DNA of 64,000 nucleotides from DATBSL01 sp963729875 (GTDB lineage: Bacteria; Acidobacteriota; Vicinamibacteria; Fen-336). The stretch spans positions 124,001 through 188,000 of the forward strand of contig CAVSPR010000006.1 in the NCBI GenBank assembly GCA_963729875.1, written 5' to 3'. Position numbers and translations under genes: made by a program. Below, piece after piece: positions 26,249 to 34,156 of this stretch. The notes under the pieces were generated by a model. That model ran no database searches, was not told where the DNA came from, and was given only the letters and a program-made list of their open reading frames with translations. Position 1 is the first letter of the stretch. Every line of letters starts with the position of its first letter.

Positions 26249-27401
26249 CTAGAACGACCAGCCGAGGCCGAAGATCAGCCGCGTGTCGTCCCGCCTCGGG
26301 AAGCTGCCGTCCTCGAGCGGCTGCGGATCCTGGACCCGGTCCCACACCCAGGCGACGTTGACGTCGAAGTCGCTGGTCAGCTCGATCTCGACCCCCGTGT
26401 CGAGGTGGTGGGTGTAGGTGCCGGACGCCTCGTCGGTGAAGAACGCGTTGTAGTAGGCGTGGAAGTCGATCGACTTCGTGAAGTCGTGGTCGAAGCGGGT
26501 GCCGACGCGCAGCGCCAGGCTGTCGGCCGACTCCTCGCCGTCGACGGGGGCGCTGTCCCACTGGGTGGACTGCCACGCGGGACCGGCGGTCACGCTCCAG
26601 GACGTGCGGGGAGTGTCGACGATCTCGTAGCCGAGGCCCGCCGTGGCCGTCCAGCGGTCGGCGACATTCTGGAACGGGTCGCGGTACCACTCGAGGCCGA
26701 CCACGTTGACGAACCACTTCTTGCTCAGGAAGTGGTCCCAGCCGACGGTGACCCGGTGGTTGTTGGTCGTGTCCGACGTCGTCGATGCGGGTGATGGTGC
26801 CGATGTAGTCGAAGGCGCTGCGATTCCGGACCGACCGGCGCATCGTCCCCAGCCGTGCCGTGTAGTCGATCTGGTCGCTGTTGCCGCGGCGGATGTTGCC
26901 GCCCACGTTCGCGTAGCCGGACCAGTAGTCGATCTCCCGGGCGCTGCCGACGACGATCGTCAGGATCTCCGGCCGTCCGAAGGCCGTCTCGCCGGATTCG
27001 GCGATCACCCGGGCGTTGGCACCCTCGAGGACCAGCCGGCCCATGGCCGGCTTGCGGCTGGCGTCGGCGAACCCCACCTGCACGACCCGCGACGTGCGGA
27101 TCTCCTTGATGTCGGCGAAGTCGAACGTGTGAACGCCGAGCTCCTTGCTGTCGAACTCGAGCTTGCCGTCGTACATCGAGAGGATCTTCCCCTTGAGCCA
27201 CTCGTCCGACGGCAGCCGGATCCAGTCGAAGTCCGTCGGCAGGCCGTCCGGGGCCTTCGGCTGCCAGGGTTGCTTGCCGTCGTCGGCTCGAGCCGCCGGA
27301 ACCGCGAGCATCGAGGCCAGGAGTCCGACCACGGCCAGGCGGAGGGCGCGCGCGCGGCGCGGACGGCCCTGATCCGGCCAGTCCCTACTTGCCGTCATCA
27401 T
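26249..27401 (-). CDS. DUF481 (YdiY-like) outer membrane protein, frameshifted
   Basis: The N-terminal frame starts at 27401 (or ATG 27398) with a signal peptide (VVGLLASMLAVPAARA). It then reads WLKGKILSMYDGKLEFDSKELGVHTFDFADI and GNIRRGNSDQIDYTARLGTMRRSVRNRSAFDYIGTITRIDDV; the GN-RGNSDQ-DY pattern and the following barrel are those of DUF481. After DDV, near 26,771-26,780, one extra base moves coding to the next frame, DTTNNHRVTVGWDHFLSKKW, FVNVVGLEWYRDPFQNVADRW, and on to TRLIFGLGWSF ending with an aromatic, as barrels do. As written the gene is split; a single base would restore it. It overlaps the aquaporin tail by 17 bases and may be co-transcribed. Confidence 0.75.
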
Positions 27402-28086
27402 CGCTCAGCCAGCGGCCGACGGCACCGGCCGCGGCCGCGCCGAGGATCGGGGCCACCCAGAAGAGCCACAGCTGCGCGAGCGCCCAGCCACCCACGAAGA
27501 GGGCCGGGGCCGTGCTGCGGGCCGGGTTCACCGAGGTGTTGGTCACGGGGATGCCGACCAGGTGGATCAGGGTCAGCGCGAGGCCGATGGCGATCGGGGC
27601 GAAGCCGGCCGGCGCCCGCCGGTCGGTCGAGCCGAGGATCACGAGCAGGAAGAAGAACGTCAGCACCACCTCGGCCACGAAGCCGGCGACCAGCGAGTAG
27701 CCGCCGGGCGAGTGCTCGGCGTAGCCGTTCGCGGCGAAGCCGCTGCCGGCGAGGTCGAACCCGGCCTTGCCGGTGGCGATCAGCGAGAGGACGAATGCCC
27801 CCGCCAAAGCACCCAGGACCTGGGCGACCCAGTAGGGCAGGATCTCGCCGGCCTTGAAGCGGCCCCCCGCCCACAGACCCACGGTCACGGCAGGGTTGAA
27901 GTGGCCCCCCGAGATGTGGCCGACCGCGTACGCCATCGTCAGCACCGTGAGGCCGAAGGCCAGCGCCACCCCCGCGAAGCCGATCCCGAGCTCGGGGAAG
28001 GCGGCGGCGAGCACCGCGCTGCCGCACCCTCCGAACACGAGCCACGCCGTCCCCAGGAACTCCGCCCCCAGCTTCTTCGTCATCAT
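27385..28086 (-). CDS. aqpZ: Aquaporin Z-type water channel
   Basis: A 233-residue major intrinsic protein. Six membrane helices plus the two half-helices with the signature NPA boxes: GHFNPAVTVG (Asn 64) and NTSVNPARSTAPAL (NPAR about 186). The neighbouring residues (Phe/His/Arg filter: FGLTV, HLVG, NPAR) and the HISGGHFNPAV context follow AqpZ rather than glycerol facilitators. GGAG precedes the start by seven bases. First gene of the group reading down through DUF481; MIP channels in such envelope-stress settings help osmotic adaptation. Confidence 0.95.
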   Translation of the reverse strand: MMTKKLGAEFLGTAWLVFGGCGSAVLAAAFPELGIGFAGVALAFGLTVLTMAYAVGHISGGHFNPAVTVGLWAGGRFKAGEILPYWVAQVLGALAGAFVLSLIATGKAGFDLAGSGFAANGYAEHSPGGYSLVAGFVAEVVLTFFFLLVILGSTDRRAPAGFAPIAIGLALTLIHLVGIPVTNTSVNPARSTAPALFVGGWALAQLWLFWVAPILGAAAAGAVGRWLSDDDGK

Positions 28087-28167
28087 CTCGATCTCTCCTC
28101 AATCCCCCGCCGCGGGCAGGGTCACTCCGACACCGCGTCTCTCCCCCAAGGGCGAGGCGCAGTAGCC

Positions 28168-29347
28168 CTAGAGAAGGGCGCCGACGATCTTCTTCAGGAC
28201 TTCCTTGATCGGAACCTGGGTGGAGAGTAGCACGACGATGGGAACCAGGGCCGGGACCCCGATGGCAAGCAGGGTGGACTTGCCGAATGGCAGAGGCCGC
28301 ATCCTGCGCACCGCATCGTAGAGGGCCAGCGTGTCGGCCACCGGCCCGATCTCCGGGGCCTGCAGGAGCGCGTCGCCTGCCTGCGCCTCGCCCAGGATCC
28401 AGCGCTGGCGCACGAGGCGCCCGTGCTTGCCGACCAGGGCGCCGTACTCCAGCAGGGCGCGACGCTTGGCCTTGGCGAGGGGGCCGGCGAGGGCCAGCAG
28501 CGGCGCCACGCAGATGACGATCAGCAGCACCACGAAGGCGCCGAGCACACCCTTCAGCGACTGAACGGCGACCCCGTGGTACATCACGTCGTGGGCCAGG
28601 CGCGAGGCCACGACCGCCGAGGTGGCGAAGGCCAGCAGGCTGAAGGCCTTCGGCAGGTCCTTCACGAATCCCAGGCCGCCGGCCCCGTCGGGGTGGGTCG
28701 GCACGATCGACAGGTCGAGCCCGGCGATGCGCTTGAGCAGCACGAACGCCAGGGCCAGGCGCCACAGCCAGGCCGCGAGGAGCGCCCCGAAGATCGGGCG
28801 ACTCACGTACAGGAGCCACCAGCCTCCGAACCCGAGCCCGCCGCCTTCCAGCGCCCACTTCGCCTCGTGCTCCGCCTCCGTTCCGACGGCGGCGGGCTGC
28901 AGGATCGTCCAGGCGACCACGAGCACGGCGATCAGCACCCAGGGAAGAGTCCGGTCGCGCAGGCGGGCGACGCCTCCGAGGATGCGGACGAAGGCCCCCC
29001 TCTGCGCGGGCGGGACCACCCCTGAAGTCAGGAAGTAGGGAACGAGCGTCGTGCTCACCCGGTGCGCCGTGGCCTCGCCCAGGATGAGCGCCGGAACGGC
29101 CAGCAGGAAGCGGACGTGCACGCCGAAGTGCATGAGGAGCGGCTCGTCGACGCTGCCCGGCAGTATCCGGCCCGCTGTAGAGGGCCCAGGCGACGAGCGG
29201 CAGCCACGTGAGCAGGGCGAAGAACACGGCCCGGCGCACGACGCCGAGGCCCCCCGCGGGGACCAGCCGCATCTGCCGCTGCAACCGAAGCGCCACGTCG
29301 TCCACGAGGGACAGGGAGAGTGACGGATCGACCGATTGCGTGCTCAT
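28168..29347 (-). CDS. Multi-spanning membrane protein, frameshifted
   Basis: N-terminal frame (from ATG 29347): soluble segment SLVDDVALRLQRQMRLVP, then helix VVRRAVFFALLTWLPLVAWALYSG. Near 29,165-29,175 an extra base moves the reading to the next frame: ILPGSVDEPLLMHFGVHVRFLLAVPALILGE, then helices at WVLIAVLVVAWTILQP, WLLYVSRPIFGALLAAWLWRLALAFVLLKRI, AVVLLIVICVAPLLALAGPL, GVPALVPIVVLLSTQVPI. Later part includes a large loop rich in basic and acidic residues. No named family is certain, but it resembles bacterial polytopic membrane proteins in stress clusters. As a single gene it would be about 393 residues. It sits 82 bases upstream of the aquaporin, same strand. Confidence 0.65.
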
Positions 29348-29364
29348 GACGATCGGGCTCCGCG

Positions 29365-29454
29365 CTACTTCACGCTGTAGCCGCGACCTTCGAGGCAGGC
29401 GCCCCAGGACTTCTCGGACGTCAGGAACAACGCGACCGCCTTCGCCATGCTCGT
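29365..29454 (-). pseudogene. Possible 3' remnant of a small lipoprotein gene
   Basis: A 30-codon reading TSMAKAVALFLTSEKSWGACLEGRGYSVK ends in a pattern (a lone Cys near GRGY-V) common at the end of small envelope lipoproteins. It lacks a signal sequence and an upstream coding body in this frame and follows an alanine- and arginine-rich stretch. Very tentative: it may be a chance reading. Region 29348-29540 otherwise holds no recognisable gene. Confidence 0.3.
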
Positions 29455-29540
29455 CATCGCCCGCCCTCCCAATGCGTCCGCGGCGGCGCAGCGGCGGCGC
29501 CGCCGCGGACCTTGCTTCTCCCGGGTTGTCGCTCGAACGA

Positions 29541-29840
29541 TCAGTCGCCGGAACGGCGGAACAGGAAGAACGCCACGATCACGACGAGGATGATCAGGGC
29601 ACCCCACATGAGCCACGAGGTCCCTCCGCCGGCCGTCTCGGTGCCCACCGGCGCCGGAGCCGGCGTCCCCGGGGTGGCTCCCGCCGTGGTGTCCGTGGTC
29701 GTCGTCGGCGGGCCGGCCGCCGGTCCCGTGGCGGTTCCGGAGCCGGTGCCGCCGGCGGGAGCCGCCGCCGGCGCTGCTGCTGCCGCCGCCGTCGCTGCTG
29801 CCGCTGCGGCGATCGTCGCCTCCACCTCCTTCTCGGTCAT
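29541..29840 (-). CDS. Alanine/proline-rich tail with membrane helix; likely 3' fragment of a paralogue
   Basis: From ATG 29840 the protein is a 99-residue Ala/Pro/Thr-rich linker ending in a membrane helix (SWLMWGALIILVVIVAFFLF) and RRSGD. But the same frame is open upstream to about 29951 without a start codon and reads GIRIYKEGQPVQLSDLHEGDKLTATLITEGPPKV, which aligns with a stretch of the adjacent gene (GFKFDVEGKQLEAMELRQGMKLTAT). A strong AAGGAGG sits before the GGG ATC that begins that stretch. The fragment probably lost its first part or its start codon. Function is unknown. Confidence 0.45.
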   Translation of the reverse strand: MTEKEVEATIAAAAAATAAAAAAPAAAPAGGTGSGTATGPAAGPPTTTTDTTAGATPGTPAPAPVGTETAGGGTSWLMWGALIILVVIVAFFLFRRSGD

Positions 29841-30032
29841 GACCTTGGGTGGGCCCTCCGTGATGAGCGTCGCGGTGAGCTTGTCGCCCTCGTGCAGGTC
29901 CGAGAGCTGGACCGGTTGGCCCTCCTTGTAGATGCGGATCCCCCTCCTTTCGAACGGTCCCCGATTGAATCGTGACCCGCCGCCGGCGGGGGTGGTCCGG
30001 GCGACGATGGGCTCAGCCGTGCGACGGACGCC

Positions 30033-30611
30033 TCACTTGGGGGCGGTGCCCGTCACGACGACGTCCTTCGTGATCACGCTGACCGGCTCCTCGACGATCT
30101 TCGTCGCGGTGAGCTTCATGCCCTGGCGGAGCTCCATCGCCTCCAGCTGCTTGCCCTCGACGTCGAACTTGAACCCGGACGGCACCTCGTACTGCTTGTT
30201 CTCGCCCTTGTCGTTGGTCACGATGATGCTCTTGGGGGAGGCCCAGAACACGGTGCCCTGGGTGATCGTCGTGGTCCGGTTGACGAGCGGGGTCTCGGTG
30301 GTGGTGGCGGTCGACGTCAGCATCGTGCCCAGCTGGAGCTGGTCCAGGGTCTTCGGCACGCCGTCGATGATGGCCTTCCTCCCCGGCTCGACGTTGTAGA
30401 GCCTGTAGTTGCCGGCCGGGCCCTTCGCGATGAGCCAGTTCGGGCCCTTGGCCACGAGCTCTCCCTTCACCTGCGCCGTCTGCATCTTGGCCGGTCCCGC
30501 CGGCACCGTCTCCTTCGTCTGGGTCGCCTGGGCCGCCGCGCCGGCGGCCAGGCTCAGCACACCGGCCGCGACCACGAAGACCCGCCACGTCCTGGAAAAG
30601 GCTCGCGTCAT
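30033..30611 (-). CDS. Exported two-domain protein of unknown function
   Basis: A 192-residue protein with a signal peptide (VFVVAAGVLSLAAGAAAQA, cleavage near 29). The mature part has two small beta domains: LIAKGPAGNYRLYNVEPGRKAIIDG with PKTLDQLQLGTMLTSTATT, and SGFKFDVEGKQLEAMELRQGMKLTATKIVEEPVSV. The second resembles the fragment just downstream. No family recognised. It lies between that fragment and the 88-residue protein at 30712, all on the minus strand, and may belong with the stress-type genes around it. Confidence 0.7.
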   Translation of the reverse strand: MTRAFSRTWRVFVVAAGVLSLAAGAAAQATQTKETVPAGPAKMQTAQVKGELVAKGPNWLIAKGPAGNYRLYNVEPGRKAIIDGVPKTLDQLQLGTMLTSTATTTETPLVNRTTTITQGTVFWASPKSIIVTNDKGENKQYEVPSGFKFDVEGKQLEAMELRQGMKLTATKIVEEPVSVITKDVVVTGTAPK

Positions 30612-30683
30612 GTCGTTCTCCTCGAGAATCCGTCCCCGACCGCCTCGCGACTCGCCGCCGGTGGGACGGGCCCGGCCGCGGTC

Positions 30684-30707
30684 ACCCCCGCCGCGTGCGG
30701 CGGGGGT
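30684..30707 (-). terminator. Perfect GC hairpin after the 88-residue gene
   Basis: An 11-bp perfect inverted repeat, arms ACCCCCGCCGC and GCGGCGGGGGT, with two bases between, at 30684-30707. It begins four bases beyond the stop of the minus-strand gene at 30712. It lacks a T tract, so I read it as a terminator or stabiliser with limited confidence. Confidence 0.5.
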
Positions 30708-30711
30708 AGGT

Positions 30712-30978
30712 TCACGAATCCGATCCGGCGTTCACGTCGGTCCGGTGCGAGAACTCCTCCAGCTGCTGAAGCAGCTCGGCCTCGAGCCGGAGCTTCAGTG
30801 CCGAATACTCGGCCCGCAGCGTCGGCGAACCCGAGGCCTCGGCACGGTCCACGGCGCCGAGGCAGATGGAGTACTCGTCGCAGAGCTCGCGAAAGACGTC
30901 GTCCCGGTCGTAGAGAGCCGCCACCTGCCCCCAAAGGCTGGGAAACAGGCGACTCACGACGTCGACGGACATTGTCAT
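30712..30978 (-). CDS. Small helical protein of unknown function
   Basis: An 88-residue soluble protein, mostly helical (VDVVSRLFPSLWGQVAALYDRDD, VFRELCDEYSICLGAVDRAEAS, LRAEYSALKLRLEAELLQQLEEFSH). The FRELCDEY segment is the most conserved-looking part but I do not place it in a family. ATG 30978 is chosen because GGAGG lies five bases upstream; GTG 30981 is in frame as well. The 33-bp element repeated upstream of paralogue B lies at 31024-31056, 46 bases before the start, so it probably carries the promoter for this gene. Confidence 0.65.
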   Translation of the reverse strand: MTMSVDVVSRLFPSLWGQVAALYDRDDVFRELCDEYSICLGAVDRAEASGSPTLRAEYSALKLRLEAELLQQLEEFSHRTDVNAGSDS

Positions 30979-31023
30979 CACGGCCTCCGACTGAAGCCAC
31001 CGTAGGCTCCGGTCTCCGCCCGA

Positions 31024-31056
31024 GTCCAGTTGCAGCCGCGTAAGTTACGGTTGCCG
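31024..31056 (-). repeat. 33-bp direct repeat copy 1 (candidate regulatory element)
   Basis: Identical over 33 bases to 32438-32470, and similar for another 20 bases on the higher-coordinate side (TAGGCTC and so on). On the minus strand its centre is CGTAACTTACG, a palindrome with arms CGTAA/TTACG. Copy 1 ends 46 bases upstream of the 88-residue protein. Position and symmetry suit a promoter or operator rather than a recombination scar. Confidence 0.75.
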
Positions 31057-31061
31057 AGGGA

Positions 31062-32327
31062 TCAGCCAAGACGCCCTGCCGTGAGCCGATAGACGAGCAC
31101 ACCGAGGGTCGCGGCCGAGAACATCAGCACGGTGAGCAGCACGGCCAGCCGCCACAGCGCGTAGTCGACGACACCGCGCACGCGGGCCAGGGCGGTGTCG
31201 ATGGCCCGGCATTGAAGCTCTTCCACCGCCACGAGGGCCTCGATTCGCTCCTGGTGGAAGGCCGCCAGAGCCGCGAGGCGCTCCGCGGTCAGGTAGTCGA
31301 AAGCCCGCTGGCGCTGGTCGTTCACCTCCGCGAGCACGGCGCAGTGCTCCGCGGCCAGGACCTCGCGGACCGCCTGGCCCGCGGCGCCGAGAAGGCCCGG
31401 CACGTCGTGCTCGGCCGCCAGCTCGGCGGCGAGGAGCTCGGCCTGCCAGCGGACCTGCCTGGGCAGCTGCGCCGCGTACGTGTTCAAGCGCTCCGACAGG
31501 TTCTGGATGGTGTCCGTGACCTCTCCCACGGCGAGGAAGGCATCCCGGTCCTCGGACCGCCACTCGGCGAGGACCGGGGCGACGGACGAGCGCGAAGAGA
31601 ACGCGTGCGCGATCGGGTGCTTCGCGACCCAGCTCTGCACCTTCGCGCGGGCAGCGTCGAAGGCCTTGCGCGAGGCCGTCATGGCCTGGACGGACGCGTC
31701 GGCGTCGGCGAGCAGGTCGAGGGCCTCCGCCCGGGCCACGGGCTGCTGGGCCCCAAAGGCGTCCCGGCCCGCGCCGGTCTCGACGTACTCCCTGACCTGG
31801 AAGGCGAGCGCCCACGTGTCCACGGCGGCGACCAGGGGATCGGCCCGATAGGCCGCGGTGTACACCGCGGGAACCGCGTCCACCTTGAAGGCGAGGGCGC
31901 GGCGGCGGACCGCGGGGTCGCGCGCCTGCGTGCCGATCCGGTCGGCCGTCCGCTCGAGAGCGCCGGCGAGGCGGTCGGCGAGGTCGTTCACCCGCGTGCG
32001 CAGATCGGCGGCGCTGATGCTCACGCCGCCCCCCTTCTTCATGATGTCCGTCTGCCGCGGGGCGACGCTCGGCGCGAAAGCCGAGGTCACCCGGCCGAGG
32101 AGCCCGGCGCCGACCTTGAGCCACGGAGTGTCGGCGGGCCGGGTGTCCTTCGTCGGCACATCCCCCTTCATTCCACGCCTTCGTCTGCCACCGCGCATCT
32201 GCGTCTTGCCCCGGGCATGTGTGAGCTCCGCCGCCGCCGTCTTCCCCTTGTCCTGCGCCAGCGCGGGCGGGGCCGCACAGGCGAATGCGGCGCCCAGCAG
32301 GACGCCAACCCACCCATTCGACCTCAT
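31062..32327 (-). CDS. Membrane-anchored coiled-coil protein, paralogue B
   Basis: A 421-residue protein with signal peptide (MRSNGWVGVLLGAAFACAAPPALAQ) and a longer basic linker (RGGRRRRGMKGD). The body matches paralogue A at 24930-26132 part for part: RQTDIMKKGGGVSISAADLRTRVNDLADRL, AVRRRALAFKVDAVPAVYTAAYRADPL, LSERLNTYAAQLPRQVRWQAELL, a repeated helical segment and the C-terminal membrane helix AVLLTVLMFSAATLGVLVYRL. Start 32327 is supported by AAGGAGG eight bases upstream. The gene is bracketed by two copies of a 33-bp repeat; copy 2 lies 110 bases upstream and is its likely control element. Function is unknown. Confidence 0.75.
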   Translation of the reverse strand: MRSNGWVGVLLGAAFACAAPPALAQDKGKTAAAELTHARGKTQMRGGRRRRGMKGDVPTKDTRPADTPWLKVGAGLLGRVTSAFAPSVAPRQTDIMKKGGGVSISAADLRTRVNDLADRLAGALERTADRIGTQARDPAVRRRALAFKVDAVPAVYTAAYRADPLVAAVDTWALAFQVREYVETGAGRDAFGAQQPVARAEALDLLADADASVQAMTASRKAFDAARAKVQSWVAKHPIAHAFSSRSSVAPVLAEWRSEDRDAFLAVGEVTDTIQNLSERLNTYAAQLPRQVRWQAELLAAELAAEHDVPGLLGAAGQAVREVLAAEHCAVLAEVNDQRQRAFDYLTAERLAALAAFHQERIEALVAVEELQCRAIDTALARVRGVVDYALWRLAVLLTVLMFSAATLGVLVYRLTAGRLG

Positions 32328-32437
32328 CGGACTGCCCCTCCTTCCCGGACGATCGTGGTGACCTCGCAACCGGCTGCCGCTCGGCCACGGGGCCCCGCGC
32401 GGCGACTGCGGCGACGGTAGGCTCGGTGTCGGCCCGG

Positions 32438-32470
32438 GTCCAGTTGCAGCCGCGTAAGTTACGGTTGCCG
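32438..32470 (-). repeat. 33-bp direct repeat copy 2 (candidate regulatory element)
   Basis: Exact match to 31024-31056. On the minus strand it lies 110 bases ahead of paralogue B. The start of the plus-strand regulator at 32561 is 90 bases the other way, so the element also falls in the shared upstream region of a divergent pair and could govern both. Centre CGTAACTTACG as in copy 1. Confidence 0.75.
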
Positions 32471-32560
32471 CGGGGGGTCGCGCCGAGGTTCAGCCCCGGG
32501 AGGTGGGGTTGTTTCGGTCGAATCGCTCTGCTAGCCTCGGCGCGTCCAGGGGGCAGGGGT

Positions 32561-34156
32561 TTGGAGACACAGAGGCTCCCCGCGAGCGTGGGAGGGCCCG
32601 ATCCCGATGCCGTGAGCGGTGCGCTCGAGCGGCTACTCGCGAGCGTCGACTTCGACGCGTCGCCCCGGTCGCGCGAGTTCCTGCGCCACGTCGTCGAAGA
32701 GAGGATGGCGGGCCGGGCGGGGCAGCTGAGCCAGGTCGAGATCGCCCGGCGGGTGTTCAAGCGGCCGGACGACTTCGATCCGGGCCTCGACCCGATCGTC
32801 CGCATCCAGGCGGTGCGCCTGCGGCGCTCGCTCGAGCGCTACTACCTGCTCTCGGGCCACGACGATCCCGTGCGGATCGAGCTGCCCCGAGGCGGCTACA
32901 TCCCGGTCCTGCGATGGGCGACGCCCGCCGAGCGGCCGATCCGGCATCCGACCCCCGGCCCGGCGCCGGGGCCCGACCGGGACGACTGGCCCGTCGTGGT
33001 GGTCCACGCCTTCGAGAGCTCCGCGGAGGAGGCGAAGGCGGCCACATTGCTCCGCGAGGAGCTCGCGACCGAGCTCGGCCGTTACCAGGACGTGCACGTC
33101 GTCCTCGGCGGCCGGCGGGGCGACGCGGAGCGGCCCGCGGGCCGTGGCGCGCATTTCGCGCTGGGAGGGACCCTCCGCGAAGTCGATGGCGTCCAGCGGG
33201 TGAGCGTACGGCTCGTCGACGTCGTCGCGGGCCGCCAGCTCTGGGCGGACGAGTACCACCAGGCCCATCCACCCGACCCCACGCGCGAGTTCGAGGAGAC
33301 CATCGCACAGGTGATCGCGGGGCGCGTCGCGTCCGAGCAGGGAATCGTCGCCCGCACGCTCGCGGAGCAGTATCAGCTGCGTCCGCTCGACGAGCTGGGT
33401 CCGTACGGCGCGCTCCTGCGGTCGTACCACCTGCTGCTCACGCGCGACGCCGCGGAGCTCGGCCCGGCCATGGAGGCCCTTCGCCGGGCCGTGTCGCAGG
33501 ACCCCGGGTTCGGCCTGGCGTGGACGCAGCTCGGGCGGCTGTACGCCATGAACTACGCCTTCGAGGTGGCGCCGATCGACACCCCGATCGAGGAGGCCGT
33601 GAGCCTCGCGCAGAGGGGCGTTCATCTCGAGCCGACGAGCCTCCGGAGCCGGGCGGTCCTCGCCGCGACCCGGCTCTTTGCGGGGGAGATCGAGGCGGCC
33701 CGGGTCGAGGCGGAGCGGGCTCTCACCCTCTGCCCGACGTCACTCGTGTACCTGGACGCGCTCGGCTGGGTCCTGACCCTCCTCGGGTGCTGGGAGCGTG
33801 GCCGCGCGCTCGTCGATCGCGCGATCGAGCGCAACCCGTACCACCTCCCGTTCGTGTTCCACGCCCGGTGGGTCGACCACATCCGCCGCGGCGAGTGGGA
33901 CGAGGCCTACGGCGCGGCGGTCCGGTACACCGACGCCGTGTGGTTCTGGCGGCCGCTCATGCTCGCCTCCACTTTGGGGCTGCTGGGGCGACGTGCCGAG
34001 GCGGAGCGGATCGCGGCGGACCTGGTTCGGGAGCGGCCGGACTTCCCGACCCGGGGACGCACGCTGATCGGCCGGCTCATCAAGTTCCCCGAGGTGTCGG
34101 AGCCGATCGTCGAGGGCCTGAGGCTGGCCGGCCTGCACCTCGCACCGGAGCGCTAG
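32561..34156 (+). CDS. TolB-like/TPR regulator with N-terminal winged-helix-like domain
   Basis: About 531 residues. The N-terminal ~100 residues (LERLLASVDFDASPRSREFLRHVVEE, FKRPDDFDPGLDPIVRIQAVRLRRSLERYY, IELPRGGYIP) match the domain that opens many Acidobacterial adenylate-cyclase-labelled or TolB-like TPR proteins; it may act like CadC winged helices. Next is a TolB-N-like domain (VVVHAFESSAEEAKAATLLREEL, GGTLREVDGVQRVSVRLVDVVAGRQLW), and then TPR-like helices (AMEALRRAVSQDPGF, RAERALTLCPTS, and others). No cyclase domain is visible. Start TTG 32561 is chosen because the coding signal begins there; GTG at 32587 is the next in frame. Divergent from paralogue B across a region with the 33-bp element. 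Confidence 0.75.
   Translation: METQRLPASVGGPDPDAVSGALERLLASVDFDASPRSREFLRHVVEERMAGRAGQLSQVEIARRVFKRPDDFDPGLDPIVRIQAVRLRRSLERYYLLSGHDDPVRIELPRGGYIPVLRWATPAERPIRHPTPGPAPGPDRDDWPVVVVHAFESSAEEAKAATLLREELATELGRYQDVHVVLGGRRGDAERPAGRGAHFALGGTLREVDGVQRVSVRLVDVVAGRQLWADEYHQAHPPDPTREFEETIAQVIAGRVASEQGIVARTLAEQYQLRPLDELGPYGALLRSYHLLLTRDAAELGPAMEALRRAVSQDPGFGLAWTQLGRLYAMNYAFEVAPIDTPIEEAVSLAQRGVHLEPTSLRSRAVLAATRLFAGEIEAARVEAERALTLCPTSLVYLDALGWVLTLLGCWERGRALVDRAIERNPYHLPFVFHARWVDHIRRGEWDEAYGAAVRYTDAVWFWRPLMLASTLGLLGRRAEAERIAADLVRERPDFPTRGRTLIGRLIKFPEVSEPIVEGLRLAGLHLAPER

Noticed and set aside
31024..32470. Paralogue B as a mobile element with terminal direct repeats
   Set aside because: No transposase or inverted ends, and each repeat stands just upstream of a minus-strand gene, which fits a control element better.
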